64,000 nucleotides of DNA from an uncultured Flavobacteriales bacterium (GCA_905478325.1 CAJQIB010000028.1:1-64000); one strand, 5' to 3'; counted from the stretch's first letter, positions 16,952-26,549 are shown. Notes: generated from the letters alone by a model not told the origin. Translations and numbers: made by a program.

Positions 16952-19042
16952 CTATTCTTCTGATTTCAAATCAAAAATAAGGCTGAATCGGTAATGTCTG
17001 CCCGGTTGCACGACTTGACCGATATCCAAGTATTGTTCGTCCAACGCATTGTTCATTCGAATGGCGGTACGAATTTGGTTTTGCTCACCCCATGCGCGTT
17101 CTAGCGACAGGCTCAAAAGATGAAACACTTCATTTCCTGTTGCATACGCAAATGGCTGATTTCGCTGTTGCATACTATACCGAACGCCTGCATTCACCTC
17201 CAGCGGAAGTGACCAGTCTGTCACCAGGTCTAGTTTTGTTTTAAGAAAATCCAACACATAGCTCGATATAAAATCTTGCTCCATTCGATCCGCCTCCACC
17301 CATGCATAGGCAATCCGCGCGCGCCGCAAAATGGAAGCATCCCATCGATAGGTCGCGGAAACATCCCAGCCCTCAAAGTCTACGGAAGACAAGTTCGCTG
17401 CTTGATACACATCCTGTGCGGGAACCGCTTGTTCATACTTGATCCAATCAATGAGGTTTCTTCCTCTGCGAATGAATCCTGAAGCCTCCAAAACAAAATT
17501 CCCTTGTTGAGGCACCCAACGTCCGCCAGCCTCCGCCTGGTCAGCCCACTCCGAAAGCAAATCTTCACTTCCTTGTGCTCCCCCAACATTGTAGTACAAG
17601 TCCGTAAACGACGGGTGACGCACTGACCGGCCAGCCGAAGCAAAAACCACCACCTCTTGATCCGGCCCCAATCGGTAGCGGACATCGGCCGAAGGCAAGA
17701 AGTTCGTTCCAAATCGGCTATTTAAATTGGCTCCTGATGTCACTGAAGCCGCCAATCGACCCGATTCTGAATGGCCCCGCCACGACACCAAGGCATCGAC
17801 ATTGCTTCGTTGATCTGCGAGTGGATACATCTCCGGAGCACCCTCTACGGCAGCTCCCAATCGGTTGCTCTGGATGATTTCCTCACGCACATCCGCTGAG
17901 AAAGTCCATGCCGATTGATCGAGAAACCACTGAAACTTTCCATTGACCGCTGCCGTCAATGACCGGTGCTGGTTGGCACCTGCATACCAGGATGCAGGTT
18001 CATAAGGTTTCAATACGTTCCTTAACGCTCTTCGAGCATACAGTCCAGCCGTATCCGCTTCAGCCTGCGACCCCAGTGTATTTCGAACATAAAATCCGTC
18101 CTCCGTTGGTTGGTACCACCCCGTCCCCTCACGGTACAATTCAAAGCGGTCACGGTGATAGCGTCCATGCGCTGCGGCTGAAGCTCGCCAGTTCGTGCCT
18201 GTCTTCTCCCAATTCAACTGGGCAATCGCCGCCTGGGTCGTTTCGTATTGATCCGGATAAGTTGAAGTATAAAAGTTCTGTGCTCCAAATGCTTTGTCTT
18301 CCAAGGCCACCATCAACTTCCACCGCTCTGCTCCCAGATTCCAATCAGACACCCACATGGCCCGCGTAATCTGAGCATCAGAGTTGTCCACATGGCCATC
18401 CGTCTCTGCTCGAGACATACTAAATCGCTGGATGGAATTGCCCGCTTTCATATCGGCATGAAGGCGCAAGCGCTTCCAACCAAAGCTGCCCGCTTCTATC
18501 GCTGCTGATCCGCCATCGGTCACATCACCCGTTGGGGTCCGCAAGTGAACCGATCCGGCAAAAGCACCCGCTCCTGCCATCGCGCCCGATCCACTGCGTA
18601 CGATTTCGACATGACCCAAATCTTCCGGATCTATCGGAACATTCATCAAGTGATGTCCTGTGTGTGGAGCGCTCCAACGGACACCATTGACCAACAATGC
18701 CGTTTGCTCAAAGGAGCCCCCGCGAATGCTGATGTCACTTTGGATGCCCCAAGGACCTCGGCTGCGGATGTCCACACCAGGAGCAAACTCCAAGGCTTCA
18801 GTCAGTGCAACAGCCGTTTTCAATTCACTCAAGTCAAGTACAGTGGTTGCTTTCGGTGCATCGGTTTTTAAAATGGACCCGAATGAGGTTCCAACAGAGA
18901 CCGGAGCCTCCGCAAGAAGCACCAACGGAATCGGTTGGCCTTTTACGTCCAATGAATCTTGAATTGAAGCACTCAATTCACCGATAGTCGACGCCCCAAT
19001 CAATGAGAGGCATATGATAAAATTCAACTTAAAAGGGCCCAT
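16952..19042 (-). CDS. TonB-dependent outer-membrane receptor
   Basis: The 696-residue protein has a signal peptide (MGPFKLNFIICLSLIGASTIG...), a plug domain (about 55-165, with PGVDIRSRGPWGIQSDISIRGG, SFEQTALLVNG and HLMNVPIDPEDLGHVEIVRG-like segments) and a C-terminal 22-strand barrel rich in aromatic residues. The compact size and absence of a carboxypeptidase-like leader domain resemble the BtuB/vitamin or siderophore type rather than SusC. The ligand is unknown. The start at 19042 is chosen because it begins a signal peptide; the frame upstream crosses the divergent lysS promoter. The gene heads a run with the isomerase-like gene, lipB and the serine hydrolase. Confidence 0.9.
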   Translation of the reverse strand: MGPFKLNFIICLSLIGASTIGELSASIQDSLDVKGQPIPLVLLAEAPVSVGTSFGSILKTDAPKATTVLDLSELKTAVALTEALEFAPGVDIRSRGPWGIQSDISIRGGSFEQTALLVNGVRWSAPHTGHHLMNVPIDPEDLGHVEIVRSGSGAMAGAGAFAGSVHLRTPTGDVTDGGSAAIEAGSFGWKRLRLHADMKAGNSIQRFSMSRAETDGHVDNSDAQITRAMWVSDWNLGAERWKLMVALEDKAFGAQNFYTSTYPDQYETTQAAIAQLNWEKTGTNWRASAAAHGRYHRDRFELYREGTGWYQPTEDGFYVRNTLGSQAEADTAGLYARRALRNVLKPYEPASWYAGANQHRSLTAAVNGKFQWFLDQSAWTFSADVREEIIQSNRLGAAVEGAPEMYPLADQRSNVDALVSWRGHSESGRLAASVTSGANLNSRFGTNFLPSADVRYRLGPDQEVVVFASAGRSVRHPSFTDLYYNVGGAQGSEDLLSEWADQAEAGGRWVPQQGNFVLEASGFIRRGRNLIDWIKYEQAVPAQDVYQAANLSSVDFEGWDVSATYRWDASILRRARIAYAWVEADRMEQDFISSYVLDFLKTKLDLVTDWSLPLEVNAGVRYSMQQRNQPFAYATGNEVFHLLSLSLERAWGEQNQIRTAIRMNNALDEQYLDIGQVVQPGRHYRFSLIFDLKSEE

Positions 19043-19069
19043 GGATTTCTTACGTTGTGATTGCAGTTG

Positions 19070-19077
19070 CAAACCTA
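19070..19077 (-). promoter_or_regulatory. -7 promoter element for the TonB receptor operon
   Basis: TAGGTTTG on the minus strand matches TAnnTTTG and lies 27 nt before the receptor ATG. A TTG on the minus strand (plus 19094-19096) sits 16 nt upstream as a possible -33 element. Confidence 0.5.
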
Positions 19078-19121
19078 CAAAGGTCCATGCGACCAACCAC
19101 CGCTCAGTGCGTCCGTCGATG

Positions 19122-19129
19122 TACCTTTG
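19122..19129 (+). promoter_or_regulatory. -7 promoter element for lysS, leaderless arrangement
   Basis: TACCTTTG matches TAnnTTTG and ends 4 nt before the ATG at 19134. This decides the lysS start: the ATG at 19119 would lie upstream of the box and the distant one at 19014 far outside the transcript. Confidence 0.55.
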
Positions 19130-19133
19130 GGGC

Positions 19134-20846
19134 ATGCAATTGTCGGAACAAGAACGCATTCGCAGGGATTCCCTCGTCGAATTACGTAAACTAGGAATTG
19201 AACCGTATCCCGCGGCCGCATTTGATGCGACCCACCGGTCCACAGAACTTGCGGCTTCCTTTCAGGACGGCATGGAAGTCACTTTGGCTGGACGCCTGAT
19301 GAGCCGAAGGATCATGGGAAAGGCTTCTTTTGCTGAAATGCAAGACAGCGAAGGCACGTTCCAACTGTATCTCAATCGAGACGAGTTGTGCCCGGGAGAG
19401 GATAAAACGATGTACAACGTGGTCTTCAAGAAGCTCCTTGATCGCGGAGATTTCATTGGTGTATCCGGAGAAACTTTTACCACCCAAACGGGTGAACAGA
19501 GTCTCCTCGTGAAAGAGCTTACCGTCCTTTCAAAGTCGTTGAAGCCACTCCCTGCCGTGAAGGTGGATGATGCCGGCACCACCCACGATGCTTTCTCTGA
19601 TCCCGAATTGCGGTATCGCATGCGCTATGTAGACCTCGTGGTCAATCCCCATGTTCGCGAAACGTTTGAATCCCGATCCCGCATCATCCGGACCATCCGG
19701 GAATCGTTTGATCAACAAGGATGGTTGGAAGTGGACACACCGGTGTTGCAAGCCATCCCCGGTGGTGCGGCGGCGCGACCATTCGAAACGCATCACAATG
19801 CGTTGGATATTCCGCTGTATTTGCGCATTGCCAACGAATTGTACCTCAAACGACTCATCGTGGGTGGATTCGAAGGCGTGTATGAATTCTCTCGAAACTT
19901 CCGGAACGAGGGCATGGACCGCACCCACAATCCTGAATTCACGGTGCTGGAACTGTATGTGGCGTACAAGGACTATCACTGGATGATGGAGACCATTGAA
20001 AACCTCATTGGGGATGTCTGCCAATCCGTGCATGGAAAAATGCAGGCCAACTTGGGCGGGCATGAAATCAATTTCAAACCCCCTTACAAGCGCGTTACCA
20101 TGCGCGATGCGATAGTGGAACACACCGGGGTTGATATCGACGGAAAGGACGAAGCCGAGCTTCGCAGCGCCTGCCAATCGGTCGGTGTAGACACGGATGA
20201 CAGTATGGGGAAAGGCAAGTTGATTGACGAGTTGTTCGGCGAAAAATGCGAACACCACTATATCCAACCGACGTTCATCACCGATTATCCAGTGGAAATG
20301 TCACCACTTACAAAAGTGCACCGCGACAAGCCCGACTACACGGAACGGTTTGAATTGATGATCAACGGAACGGAGGTCGCCAACGCGTATAGCGAGCTCA
20401 ACGACCCGATCGTTCAACGGGAACGGTTTGAAGAACAGCTGAAGTTGGGAGAGCGCGGTGACGATGAAGCGATGTTCATTGACCAGGACTTCTTGCGCGC
20501 ATTGGAATACGGCATGCCGCCAACAAGTGGTGTGGGAATCGGTATTGACCGCTTGGTCATGATGCTGACCAACCAAACATCCATTCAAGAGGTCTTATTG
20601 TTCCCTCAAATGCGTCCCGAAGTATTCAATGCTAGCCCGGATTTGACCGCATTAGAAGCATTGGGCATTCCACCCGAGTGGGTTGAACATGTGGCTGCTG
20701 CTGGTTTTGATTCCGCTGCTGCTCTAAGTGAGCTATCTCCTGCAGGTCTCCGTGAAAAAATGAACGGATACCGAAAAAAGAACAAATTGTCCATCTCTGC
20801 ACTTTCATTGGAAGCTGTGGAATCGTGGTATTCCTCCATTCATTAA
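19134..20846 (+). CDS. lysS: Lysyl-tRNA synthetase, class II
   Basis: This enzyme charges tRNA-Lys. The 570-residue protein starts MQLSEQERIRRDSL, the usual beginning in this phylum. It then has an OB-fold anticodon-binding domain (about 55-150) and a class II catalytic core with motif 2 FRNEGMDRTHNPEFT and motif 3 GVGIGIDRLVMM. After the usual end (LLFPQMRPE) there is an extra C-terminal domain of roughly 70 residues containing ALEALGIPPEW and GYRKKNKLS. I associate this extension with Bacteroidota enzymes; its role is not known to me. A SufT-like gene follows after 12 nt and then dxr, so these likely form one operon. Confidence 0.96.
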   Translation: MQLSEQERIRRDSLVELRKLGIEPYPAAAFDATHRSTELAASFQDGMEVTLAGRLMSRRIMGKASFAEMQDSEGTFQLYLNRDELCPGEDKTMYNVVFKKLLDRGDFIGVSGETFTTQTGEQSLLVKELTVLSKSLKPLPAVKVDDAGTTHDAFSDPELRYRMRYVDLVVNPHVRETFESRSRIIRTIRESFDQQGWLEVDTPVLQAIPGGAAARPFETHHNALDIPLYLRIANELYLKRLIVGGFEGVYEFSRNFRNEGMDRTHNPEFTVLELYVAYKDYHWMMETIENLIGDVCQSVHGKMQANLGGHEINFKPPYKRVTMRDAIVEHTGVDIDGKDEAELRSACQSVGVDTDDSMGKGKLIDELFGEKCEHHYIQPTFITDYPVEMSPLTKVHRDKPDYTERFELMINGTEVANAYSELNDPIVQRERFEEQLKLGERGDDEAMFIDQDFLRALEYGMPPTSGVGIGIDRLVMMLTNQTSIQEVLLFPQMRPEVFNASPDLTALEALGIPPEWVEHVAAAGFDSAAALSELSPAGLREKMNGYRKKNKLSISALSLEAVESWYSSIH

Positions 20847-20858
20847 GGCCCCATATCG

Positions 20859-21170
20859 ATGCCCGCACCTTTCAAGCAATCCATTGTCATTGACGTTTTG
20901 AAAACCATTCATGACCCGGAAATTCCTGTGGACATCTATGAATTGGGATTGATTTATGAAGTGAAAATCACGGGGGATGGATTCGTCCACATCGAGATGA
21001 CACTCACTTCGCCCAATTGCCCTGTCGCTGAAAGTCTTCCCGCTGAGGTAGAAGAGAAGGTTTCGGGGATCGAAGGAGCCACAGGTGCTAAGGTGAACAT
21101 CGTATTCGACCCACCATGGACGCAAGACCTCATGAGTGAAGAAGCCAAACTAGAACTCGGATTCCTTTGA
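20859..21170 (+). CDS. SufT/MIP18-like (DUF59) iron-sulfur assembly protein
   Basis: The 103-residue protein is a single DUF59 domain. It has the signature DPEIPVDIYELGLIYEV near residues 19-35 and the cysteine in TSPNCPVAE (about 51), which is conserved in SufT and PaaD-type proteins involved in maturation or transfer of iron-sulfur clusters. It carries no other domain. The downstream gene, dxr, does not use an Fe-S cluster, but later enzymes of the same pathway (IspG, IspH) do, so the pairing may be relevant; that link is inference. Its TGA overlaps the TTG start of dxr by three bases (TTGA), indicating translational coupling. Confidence 0.88.
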   Translation: MPAPFKQSIVIDVLKTIHDPEIPVDIYELGLIYEVKITGDGFVHIEMTLTSPNCPVAESLPAEVEEKVSGIEGATGAKVNIVFDPPWTQDLMSEEAKLELGFL

Positions 21171-22348
21171 GTACAGACCAACCGACCACCCGCGGCATTG
21201 CCATTCTTGGGAGCACCGGATCCATCGGAACCCAAGCCTTAGAGGTCATCCGGCAACAGCCCGAATCCTTGCACGTTGAAGTTCTCAGCGCATACCGCAA
21301 TGCTGACTTGCTGATTGAGCAAGCCCTGGAGTTTCATCCGAATACTGTGGTCATTGGAGAACTTTCGTTGCTCTCGAAAGTCAAGGACGCGTTGTTTGAT
21401 GAGGGCATTAAAGTCTACGCAGGCGAAGATGCACTCGAGCAAATTGTGGAGATGGCGGGAATCGATATGGTGCTCACGGCTTTGATGGGCGCCGCCGGAT
21501 TGCGACCAACTTTGAAGGCCATACGCGCCGGAAAAGACATCGCGCTTGCCAACAAAGAAACGTTGGTGGTAGCTGGAGAGTTGATCATGTCAGAAGCACG
21601 CGCTGCAGGCGTGAACATCCACCCTGTTGATTCGGAGCACAGTGCCATTTACCAATGTCTCGCTGGAGAAGTGTTGAATCCCATTGAGAAGATCATTCTT
21701 ACGGCTTCTGGAGGCCCTTTTCGCGGGCGTACACGTGAAGCGTTAGAGGGAGTGACCAAAGCGCAAGCACTGAAACATCCCAATTGGAGCATGGGCGCCA
21801 AGATCACCATCGACAGCGCTTCGATGATGAACAAGGGCCTAGAGGTCATTGAAGCGAAGTGGTTATTCGATTTACGCATGGATCAGGTAGATGTTGTCGT
21901 GCATCCACAGAGCATTATCCATAGCTGTGTCCAATTCGAAGACGGCTCGATCAAAGCCCAAATGGGATTGCCTGATATGAAATTGCCCATCCAATACGCC
22001 TTAGGATATCCTAGACGTTTGGCCAATCATTTCGAGCGTTTCGATTTTATGAACTATCCCCAGCTCACGTTTGAAAAACCAGACTTGGAAGCCTTCCGGA
22101 ATCTAGCACTGGCGTTTGAAGCGGGAAACAAGGGAGGGAACGCACCGTGCATTCTGAACGCCGCAAACGAAGTGGCTGTTGCGCGCTTCCTTGCGGACGA
22201 AATTACTTTTTTAGAACTGACGTCGGTAGTCGAACATGCTTTATCCCGTGTGGAATGGCTGGAACTTCCGGGACTTGATGGGCTCCTCGCTAGCGATGCA
22301 GAAGCACGCGTCAAGGCAGGTGAGTATGCGCCACAATTGATCCGATAA
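21167..22348 (+). CDS. dxr: 1-deoxy-D-xylulose 5-phosphate reductoisomerase
   Basis: Dxr converts DXP to 2-C-methyl-erythritol 4-phosphate with NADPH, the committed step of the non-mevalonate isoprenoid pathway. The 393-residue protein has the nucleotide-binding loop ILGSTGSIGTQAL near the N-terminus, the ANKETLV segment, and the metal and substrate motif DSEHSAIYQCL. No ATG exists near the conserved N-terminus. The only suitable start is a TTG at 21167 that overlaps the upstream stop as TTGA, a coupled non-ATG start. The gene is convergent with frr; the two stops lie within one small hairpin. Confidence 0.96.
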   Translation: MSTDQPTTRGIAILGSTGSIGTQALEVIRQQPESLHVEVLSAYRNADLLIEQALEFHPNTVVIGELSLLSKVKDALFDEGIKVYAGEDALEQIVEMAGIDMVLTALMGAAGLRPTLKAIRAGKDIALANKETLVVAGELIMSEARAAGVNIHPVDSEHSAIYQCLAGEVLNPIEKIILTASGGPFRGRTREALEGVTKAQALKHPNWSMGAKITIDSASMMNKGLEVIEAKWLFDLRMDQVDVVVHPQSIIHSCVQFEDGSIKAQMGLPDMKLPIQYALGYPRRLANHFERFDFMNYPQLTFEKPDLEAFRNLALAFEAGNKGGNAPCILNAANEVAVARFLADEITFLELTSVVEHALSRVEWLELPGLDGLLASDAEARVKAGEYAPQLIR

Positions 22349-22368
22349 AGCGATCCTACAGGACGCTT
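22348..22368. terminator. Small hairpin between dxr and frr
   Basis: AAGCG-A-TCC-TACA-GGA-CGCTT forms a stem with one bulged A, spanning both convergent stop codons. There is no clear T-tract, so its strength as a terminator is uncertain. Confidence 0.35.
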
Positions 22369-22930
22369 AGACCGTCATTATATCCGATTCTTTCGCGGCC
22401 AAAATCTCATCAATTTTCTTGATGTAGCCGTCGGTCAAGGCCTGTACTTCGGCCTCTCCGTCTTTTGCCATGTCCTCGCTCAGCCCATCATTCTTAGCGG
22501 CCTTGATGAAATCATTCGCTTCCTTTCTAGCATTGCGAATACCCACTCGAGCTCCTTCCCCTTCCCCACGTGCGCGCTTCGTTAAATCGCGGCGGCGATC
22601 CTCGGTTAAAGATGGGATGTTAATCAGGATAGACTCTCCGTTGTTCATTGGATTCAACCCCAAATTGGCATTGATGATGGCTGTGGCGATGTTGTCAAGC
22701 ATGGACTTTTCCCACGCCTGCACCGTCAAGGTTCGTGCGTCTGTTGAATTCACGTTGGCCACTTGGCTCAATGGTGTCATCGCACCATAATAATCCACCT
22801 TGACACTGTCTAACATCGCAGGGTGTGCTTTTCCAGCGCGCACTTTGGTCAACTCAGACTCCATGTGCTTGATGGCTTTATCCATGGCTTCTCGCGCCAC
22901 ATCCAATGCCATTTGAATTTCCTCGCTCAT
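22367..22930 (-). CDS. frr: Ribosome recycling factor
   Basis: This factor works with EF-G to split post-termination ribosomes. The 187-residue protein is an all-helical plus beta domain typical of the family: the long N-terminal helix includes HMESELTKVRAGKAHPAMLDSVKVDYYGAMTPLSQVAN, and the C-terminal helices include RRDLTKRARGEGEGARVGIRNARKEAN. Its length equals the family norm. It starts 11 nt after the pyrH stop, as in the usual tsf-pyrH-frr order. Confidence 0.97.
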   Translation of the reverse strand: MSEEIQMALDVAREAMDKAIKHMESELTKVRAGKAHPAMLDSVKVDYYGAMTPLSQVANVNSTDARTLTVQAWEKSMLDNIATAIINANLGLNPMNNGESILINIPSLTEDRRRDLTKRARGEGEGARVGIRNARKEANDFIKAAKNDGLSEDMAKDGEAEVQALTDGYIKKIDEILAAKESDIMTV

Positions 22931-22941
22931 CGGTTCCGTTT

Positions 22942-23679
<738 letters not shown>

Positions 23680-23699
23680 TCATTCTGCACAGAAAACAA

Positions 23700-23727
23700 C
23701 AAGGGCCACCAAAAAAGGCAGCCCTTG
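23700..23727 (-). terminator. Rho-independent terminator after tsf
   Basis: On the minus strand an 11-bp stem, CAAGGGCTGCC with GGTGGCCCTTG (two G-T wobbles), encloses a TTTTTT loop and is followed by TTGTTTTC. It separates the rplM-rpsI-rpsB-tsf transcript from pyrH-frr. Confidence 0.75.
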
Positions 23728-23753
23728 CTTTTAAACTCCTAAATGGGATTGTA

Positions 23754-24581
23754 TCAATCCAGTGCTTCGCGGCAATATGCTGTCAACACAGCATCATTGT
23801 TGGCGGCCTTCACATAGGCGGCAACATTGATTTTATTGTCCTTGATGAACATCTGGTTTACCAACGTGGCTTCCTTAAACCACTTCTTCAAGCGGCCTTC
23901 GGCAATCTTTTCAGCCATCTCTTCTGGCTTGCCCTCTTGGATGGCAAGTTCCTTTCCAATGGCGCGTTCTTTTTCGATCAAATCAGCAGGAATGGTGGTC
24001 TCATCCAACGCTACAGGAGCCATTGCGGCCGCTTGCATCGCAACATTACGTCCCACCTCACTATCCACTGACGCCGAAAAACCAACAAGCGTAGCCAACC
24101 GGTTTCCAGGGTGGATGTACGCCGCTACCTGAGAAGCGCTCATTGTGTGATACACCGCAACTTCAATTTTTTCGCCAATCTTTCCGATTTGATCGGTAAT
24201 CTTCTCAGCAACAGAAACACCAGAACCTGGATATTCCTGTTCCATCAACGCTTCCTTTGATTGGAGTTTATTGCTCAACGCGAGGTCTACCAACGTCTGG
24301 GCGACTCCTACAAATTCTTCGTTTTTCGCAACAAAGTCCGTTTCGCAATTCAACGACAACAAGACTCCGAAATCACCTTCGCCATTCGAAGATGCCAAAA
24401 TGACACCCTCGCCTGTTTCGCGATCTCCGCGCTTTGCCGCAACCTTTTGTCCTTTCAGACGCAAAATTTCAATGGCTTTTTCTGTATTTCCTTCGGCTTC
24501 TTGGAGAGCTTTTTTGCAATCCATCATACCGGCTCCGGTTTGCTTCCGGAGATTGTTCACTTCAGCAGCTGTGATGCTCAT
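23754..24581 (-). CDS. tsf: Translation elongation factor Ts
   Basis: EF-Ts exchanges GDP for GTP on EF-Tu. The 275-residue protein has the N-terminal UBA-like helix bundle (ITAAEVNNLRKQTGAGMMDCKKALQEAEG), the TDFVAKNEEF motif (about 81-90), and the core dimer-like domain ending in VLTAYCREALD. It follows rpsB at a distance of 67 nt, the near-universal rpsB-tsf order. The gap contains a small hairpin (24603-24617). A strong terminator follows the stop. Confidence 0.97.
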   Translation of the reverse strand: MSITAAEVNNLRKQTGAGMMDCKKALQEAEGNTEKAIEILRLKGQKVAAKRGDRETGEGVILASSNGEGDFGVLLSLNCETDFVAKNEEFVGVAQTLVDLALSNKLQSKEALMEQEYPGSGVSVAEKITDQIGKIGEKIEVAVYHTMSASQVAAYIHPGNRLATLVGFSASVDSEVGRNVAMQAAAMAPVALDETTIPADLIEKERAIGKELAIQEGKPEEMAEKIAEGRLKKWFKEATLVNQMFIKDNKINVAAYVKAANNDAVLTAYCREALD

Positions 24582-24602
24582 GATTTGGTTTTTTTGAGGG
24601 GC

Positions 24603-24617
24603 GTGGGATCATCCCAC
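24603..24617 (-). promoter_or_regulatory. Hairpin between rpsB and tsf
   Basis: GTGGGA-TCA-TCCCAC is a perfect 6-bp stem with a 3-nt loop in the 67-nt gap. On the minus strand it is followed by GCCCCTC and then A-rich, not T-rich, sequence. It is therefore not a classic terminator; it may attenuate or protect the mRNA. Confidence 0.4.
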
Positions 24618-24648
24618 CGCACGTTCAATGCCTAAATAAATTAAGGAA

Positions 24649-25515
24649 TCAATCTTCCTTCTTGTCCTCTGAAGGAGCTTCAGCAGCAGGAGCTTCAGCA
24701 ACAGCGGCTTCAGCAGCAGGAGCTTCAGCAACAACGGCCTCAGCAGCAGGGGCTTCAGCAGCAGCTTCAGTTGCTTCTTTCTTCGCTTTTGACTTTGCAA
24801 TTGCAGCGTCCGCAGCGTCCTTATCTGACTTGCGTTCCTGAAGGCCTTCAGCTACGGCTTGTGACAAAGCGTCCAAAACCAAAGCAATCGAACGGCTAGC
24901 GTCGTCATTGGAGGGAATTGGGAAATCGACTGGTCGTGGATCTGAATTGGTATCTACCATCGCGAAAACAGGGATGCCTAATTTCTTCGCTTCGGCAAGA
25001 GCAATGTGCTCTTTACTCACATCAACAATAAAGATTGCTGCTGGAATTCGAGTCAAGTCAGTAATGGAACCGAGGTTCTTCTCCAACTTGGCACGCTGAC
25101 GGCTCACCTGCAAGCGCTCACGCTTGGACATGGTCTTCAATGTTCCGTCTTCACCCATCTTGTCGATCTGCGACATCTTTCGAACCCCCTTTCGGATGGT
25201 AGCGAAATTCGTCAACATACCTCCTGACCAACGCTCCGTGACGTATGGCATGCCAATCGCCTTCACTCGCTCTGCAACAACATCTTTCGCTTGCTTCTTC
25301 GTAGCAACAAACAAAATCTTTTTACCGCTCTTGGCAATTTGTTTCATTGCAGCTGCGGCTTCGTCTAGCTTGACGCCCGTTTTGTGCAAATCAATGATGT
25401 GGATTCCTTTCTTCTCGGTGAAGATGTAAGGAGCCATGTGTGGGTTCCACTTGCGCTTGAGGTGGCCGAAGTGCACTCCGGCTTGGAGCATTTGCTCGAA
25501 TGATGTTCTTTCCAT
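24649..25515 (-). CDS. rpsB: 30S ribosomal protein S2 with Ala/Glu-rich C-terminal extension
   Basis: S2 is a 30S subunit protein that helps recruit S1. The 288-residue protein starts MERTSFEQMLQAGVHFGH; the ATG at 25515 is chosen because upstream in-frame codons lie outside the conserved S2 start. The core (about 1-225) contains the typical HLKRKWNPHM, FVATKKQAKDVV, RWSGGMLTNF and FPIPSNDDASRSI. After this there is a 50-60 residue tail built of EAPAAEA-type repeats and ending in acidic residues. Similar tails occur in other bacteria of this phylum; their role is unclear. It lies 148 nt downstream of rpsI and 67 nt upstream of tsf. Confidence 0.97.
   Translation of the reverse strand: MERTSFEQMLQAGVHFGHLKRKWNPHMAPYIFTEKKGIHIIDLHKTGVKLDEAAAAMKQIAKSGKKILFVATKKQAKDVVAERVKAIGMPYVTERWSGGMLTNFATIRKGVRKMSQIDKMGEDGTLKTMSKRERLQVSRQRAKLEKNLGSITDLTRIPAAIFIVDVSKEHIALAEAKKLGIPVFAMVDTNSDPRPVDFPIPSNDDASRSIALVLDALSQAVAEGLQERKSDKDAADAAIAKSKAKKEATEAAAEAPAAEAVVAEAPAAEAAVAEAPAAEAPSEDKKED
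24677..24763. repeat. 30-bp tandem repeat in the 3' end of rpsB
   Basis: Two full 30-bp copies (24677-24706, 24707-24736), differing by about one base, and a third diverged partial copy encode the AEAPAAEAVV-like repeats of the S2 tail. The in-frame length (10 codons) would let copy number vary without frameshift. Confidence 0.75.
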
Positions 25516-25663
25516 GTTTACGTTCCTGGATTGATCAACTTCTGGGTAGCCATCTGGCACTTTGCCTGATGAGTCCGAGAAGTTTGGATGCTAAACAGCT
25601 ATGTTGTTAAATAAATTCAAAGAGAAAATCGAAGAAACGATTCCGTCCAATTCAAACAAGCGA

Positions 25664-26050
25664 TTAACGCTTAGAGAATTGTGACTTCTTACGTGCCTTC
25701 TTCTGACCAAACTTCTTGCGCTCCACCATACGAGGATCACGAGTGGTCAAACCGTGTTGCTTCAAAATAGGCTTCCATTCAGGATTGATTTCAATCAATG
25801 CCTTGGAAATGGCCAAGCGAACTGCTTCTGCCTGTCCTGTGATACCTCCACCATCAACGTTGACATTCATGTCATACTGACCAGCGGTCTCCGTCAACAT
25901 GAACGGTTGGTTGATTTTATACTGAAGAACGGCCGTGGTGAAATACGTATTCGCTTCCAACTTGTTTACAGTCAAAGCTCCCTTTCCTGGCTTCAGGTAG
26001 AGACGTGCGACTGCTGTTTTTCGGCGGCCAGATGTGTTGATGACTTCCAT
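25664..26050 (-). CDS. rpsI: 30S ribosomal protein S9
   Basis: S9 is a small-subunit protein whose basic C-terminal tail reaches the P-site tRNA. The 128-residue protein has the signature GGGITGQAEAVRLAISKAL (about 69-87), and the tail ends in KKARKKSQFSKR with the terminal Lys-Arg typical of S9. It lies 23 nt after rplM (the universal rplM-rpsI pair). The 148-nt gap to rpsB holds no visible hairpin strong enough to be a terminator. Confidence 0.98.
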   Translation of the reverse strand: MEVINTSGRRKTAVARLYLKPGKGALTVNKLEANTYFTTAVLQYKINQPFMLTETAGQYDMNVNVDGGGITGQAEAVRLAISKALIEINPEWKPILKQHGLTTRDPRMVERKKFGQKKARKKSQFSKR

Positions 26051-26073
26051 GCGGATGATTGATCAGGCTAAGG

Positions 26074-26523
26074 TCAGGCGTTGAGTGTGAAAAGCTCCGG
26101 TTGTTGAGCTTCGTGCTTGTGATCGGGACCGACCACAACGTGAAGGTTACGGAACAAGGCGCGTCCCAAAGTATTCTTTGGCAACATACCGCGAACAGCA
26201 TCTTCCACCATCGCAAATGGCTTCCGTGACATTTGCTCGCGGGCAGTTCGTTTGCGCTGGCCTCCAGGATAGCCTGTATATCGGATGTATTCCTTTTGGT
26301 CCCACTTGTTTCCAGTCAAAACAATTTTCTCCGCATTGATTACGATGACGTAATCTCCGCAATCAGCGTGAGGCGTGAAATTGGTCTTGTGCTTGCCACG
26401 AAGGCGCTTGGCGACCTCTGACGCTAGACGGCCTAAAGTCTGGCCTTCAGCATCGACAAGTAACCACTTTTTCTCAGCATTCTCCTTATTAGCGGAGAGC
26501 GTCTTGTAGCTCAAAGTATCCAC
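26074..26523 (-). CDS. rplM: 50S ribosomal protein L13
   Basis: L13 is an early-assembly large-subunit protein. The 149-residue sequence has WLLVDAEGQTLGRLASEVAKRLRGKHK and the signature near GMLPKNTLGRALFRNLHVVVGPDHKHEAQQPE. I place the start at a GTG (26523), giving (M)DTLSYKTLSANK, the usual beginning in this phylum. A GTG at 26550 adds nine residues of unusual sequence and is less likely. A short hairpin and a promoter-like box lie upstream. This gene heads the rplM-rpsI-rpsB-tsf cluster. Confidence 0.96.
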   Translation of the reverse strand: MDTLSYKTLSANKENAEKKWLLVDAEGQTLGRLASEVAKRLRGKHKTNFTPHADCGDYVIVINAEKIVLTGNKWDQKEYIRYTGYPGGQRKRTAREQMSRKPFAMVEDAVRGMLPKNTLGRALFRNLHVVVGPDHKHEAQQPELFTLNA

Positions 26524-26549
26524 GGTGCGTGTTTTGAATGTACTGTTCA

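Noticed and set aside
19530-20267. 245-codon open frame antisense to lysS
   Set aside because: It lies wholly inside a conserved gene, has no promoter box and no recognisable family features.
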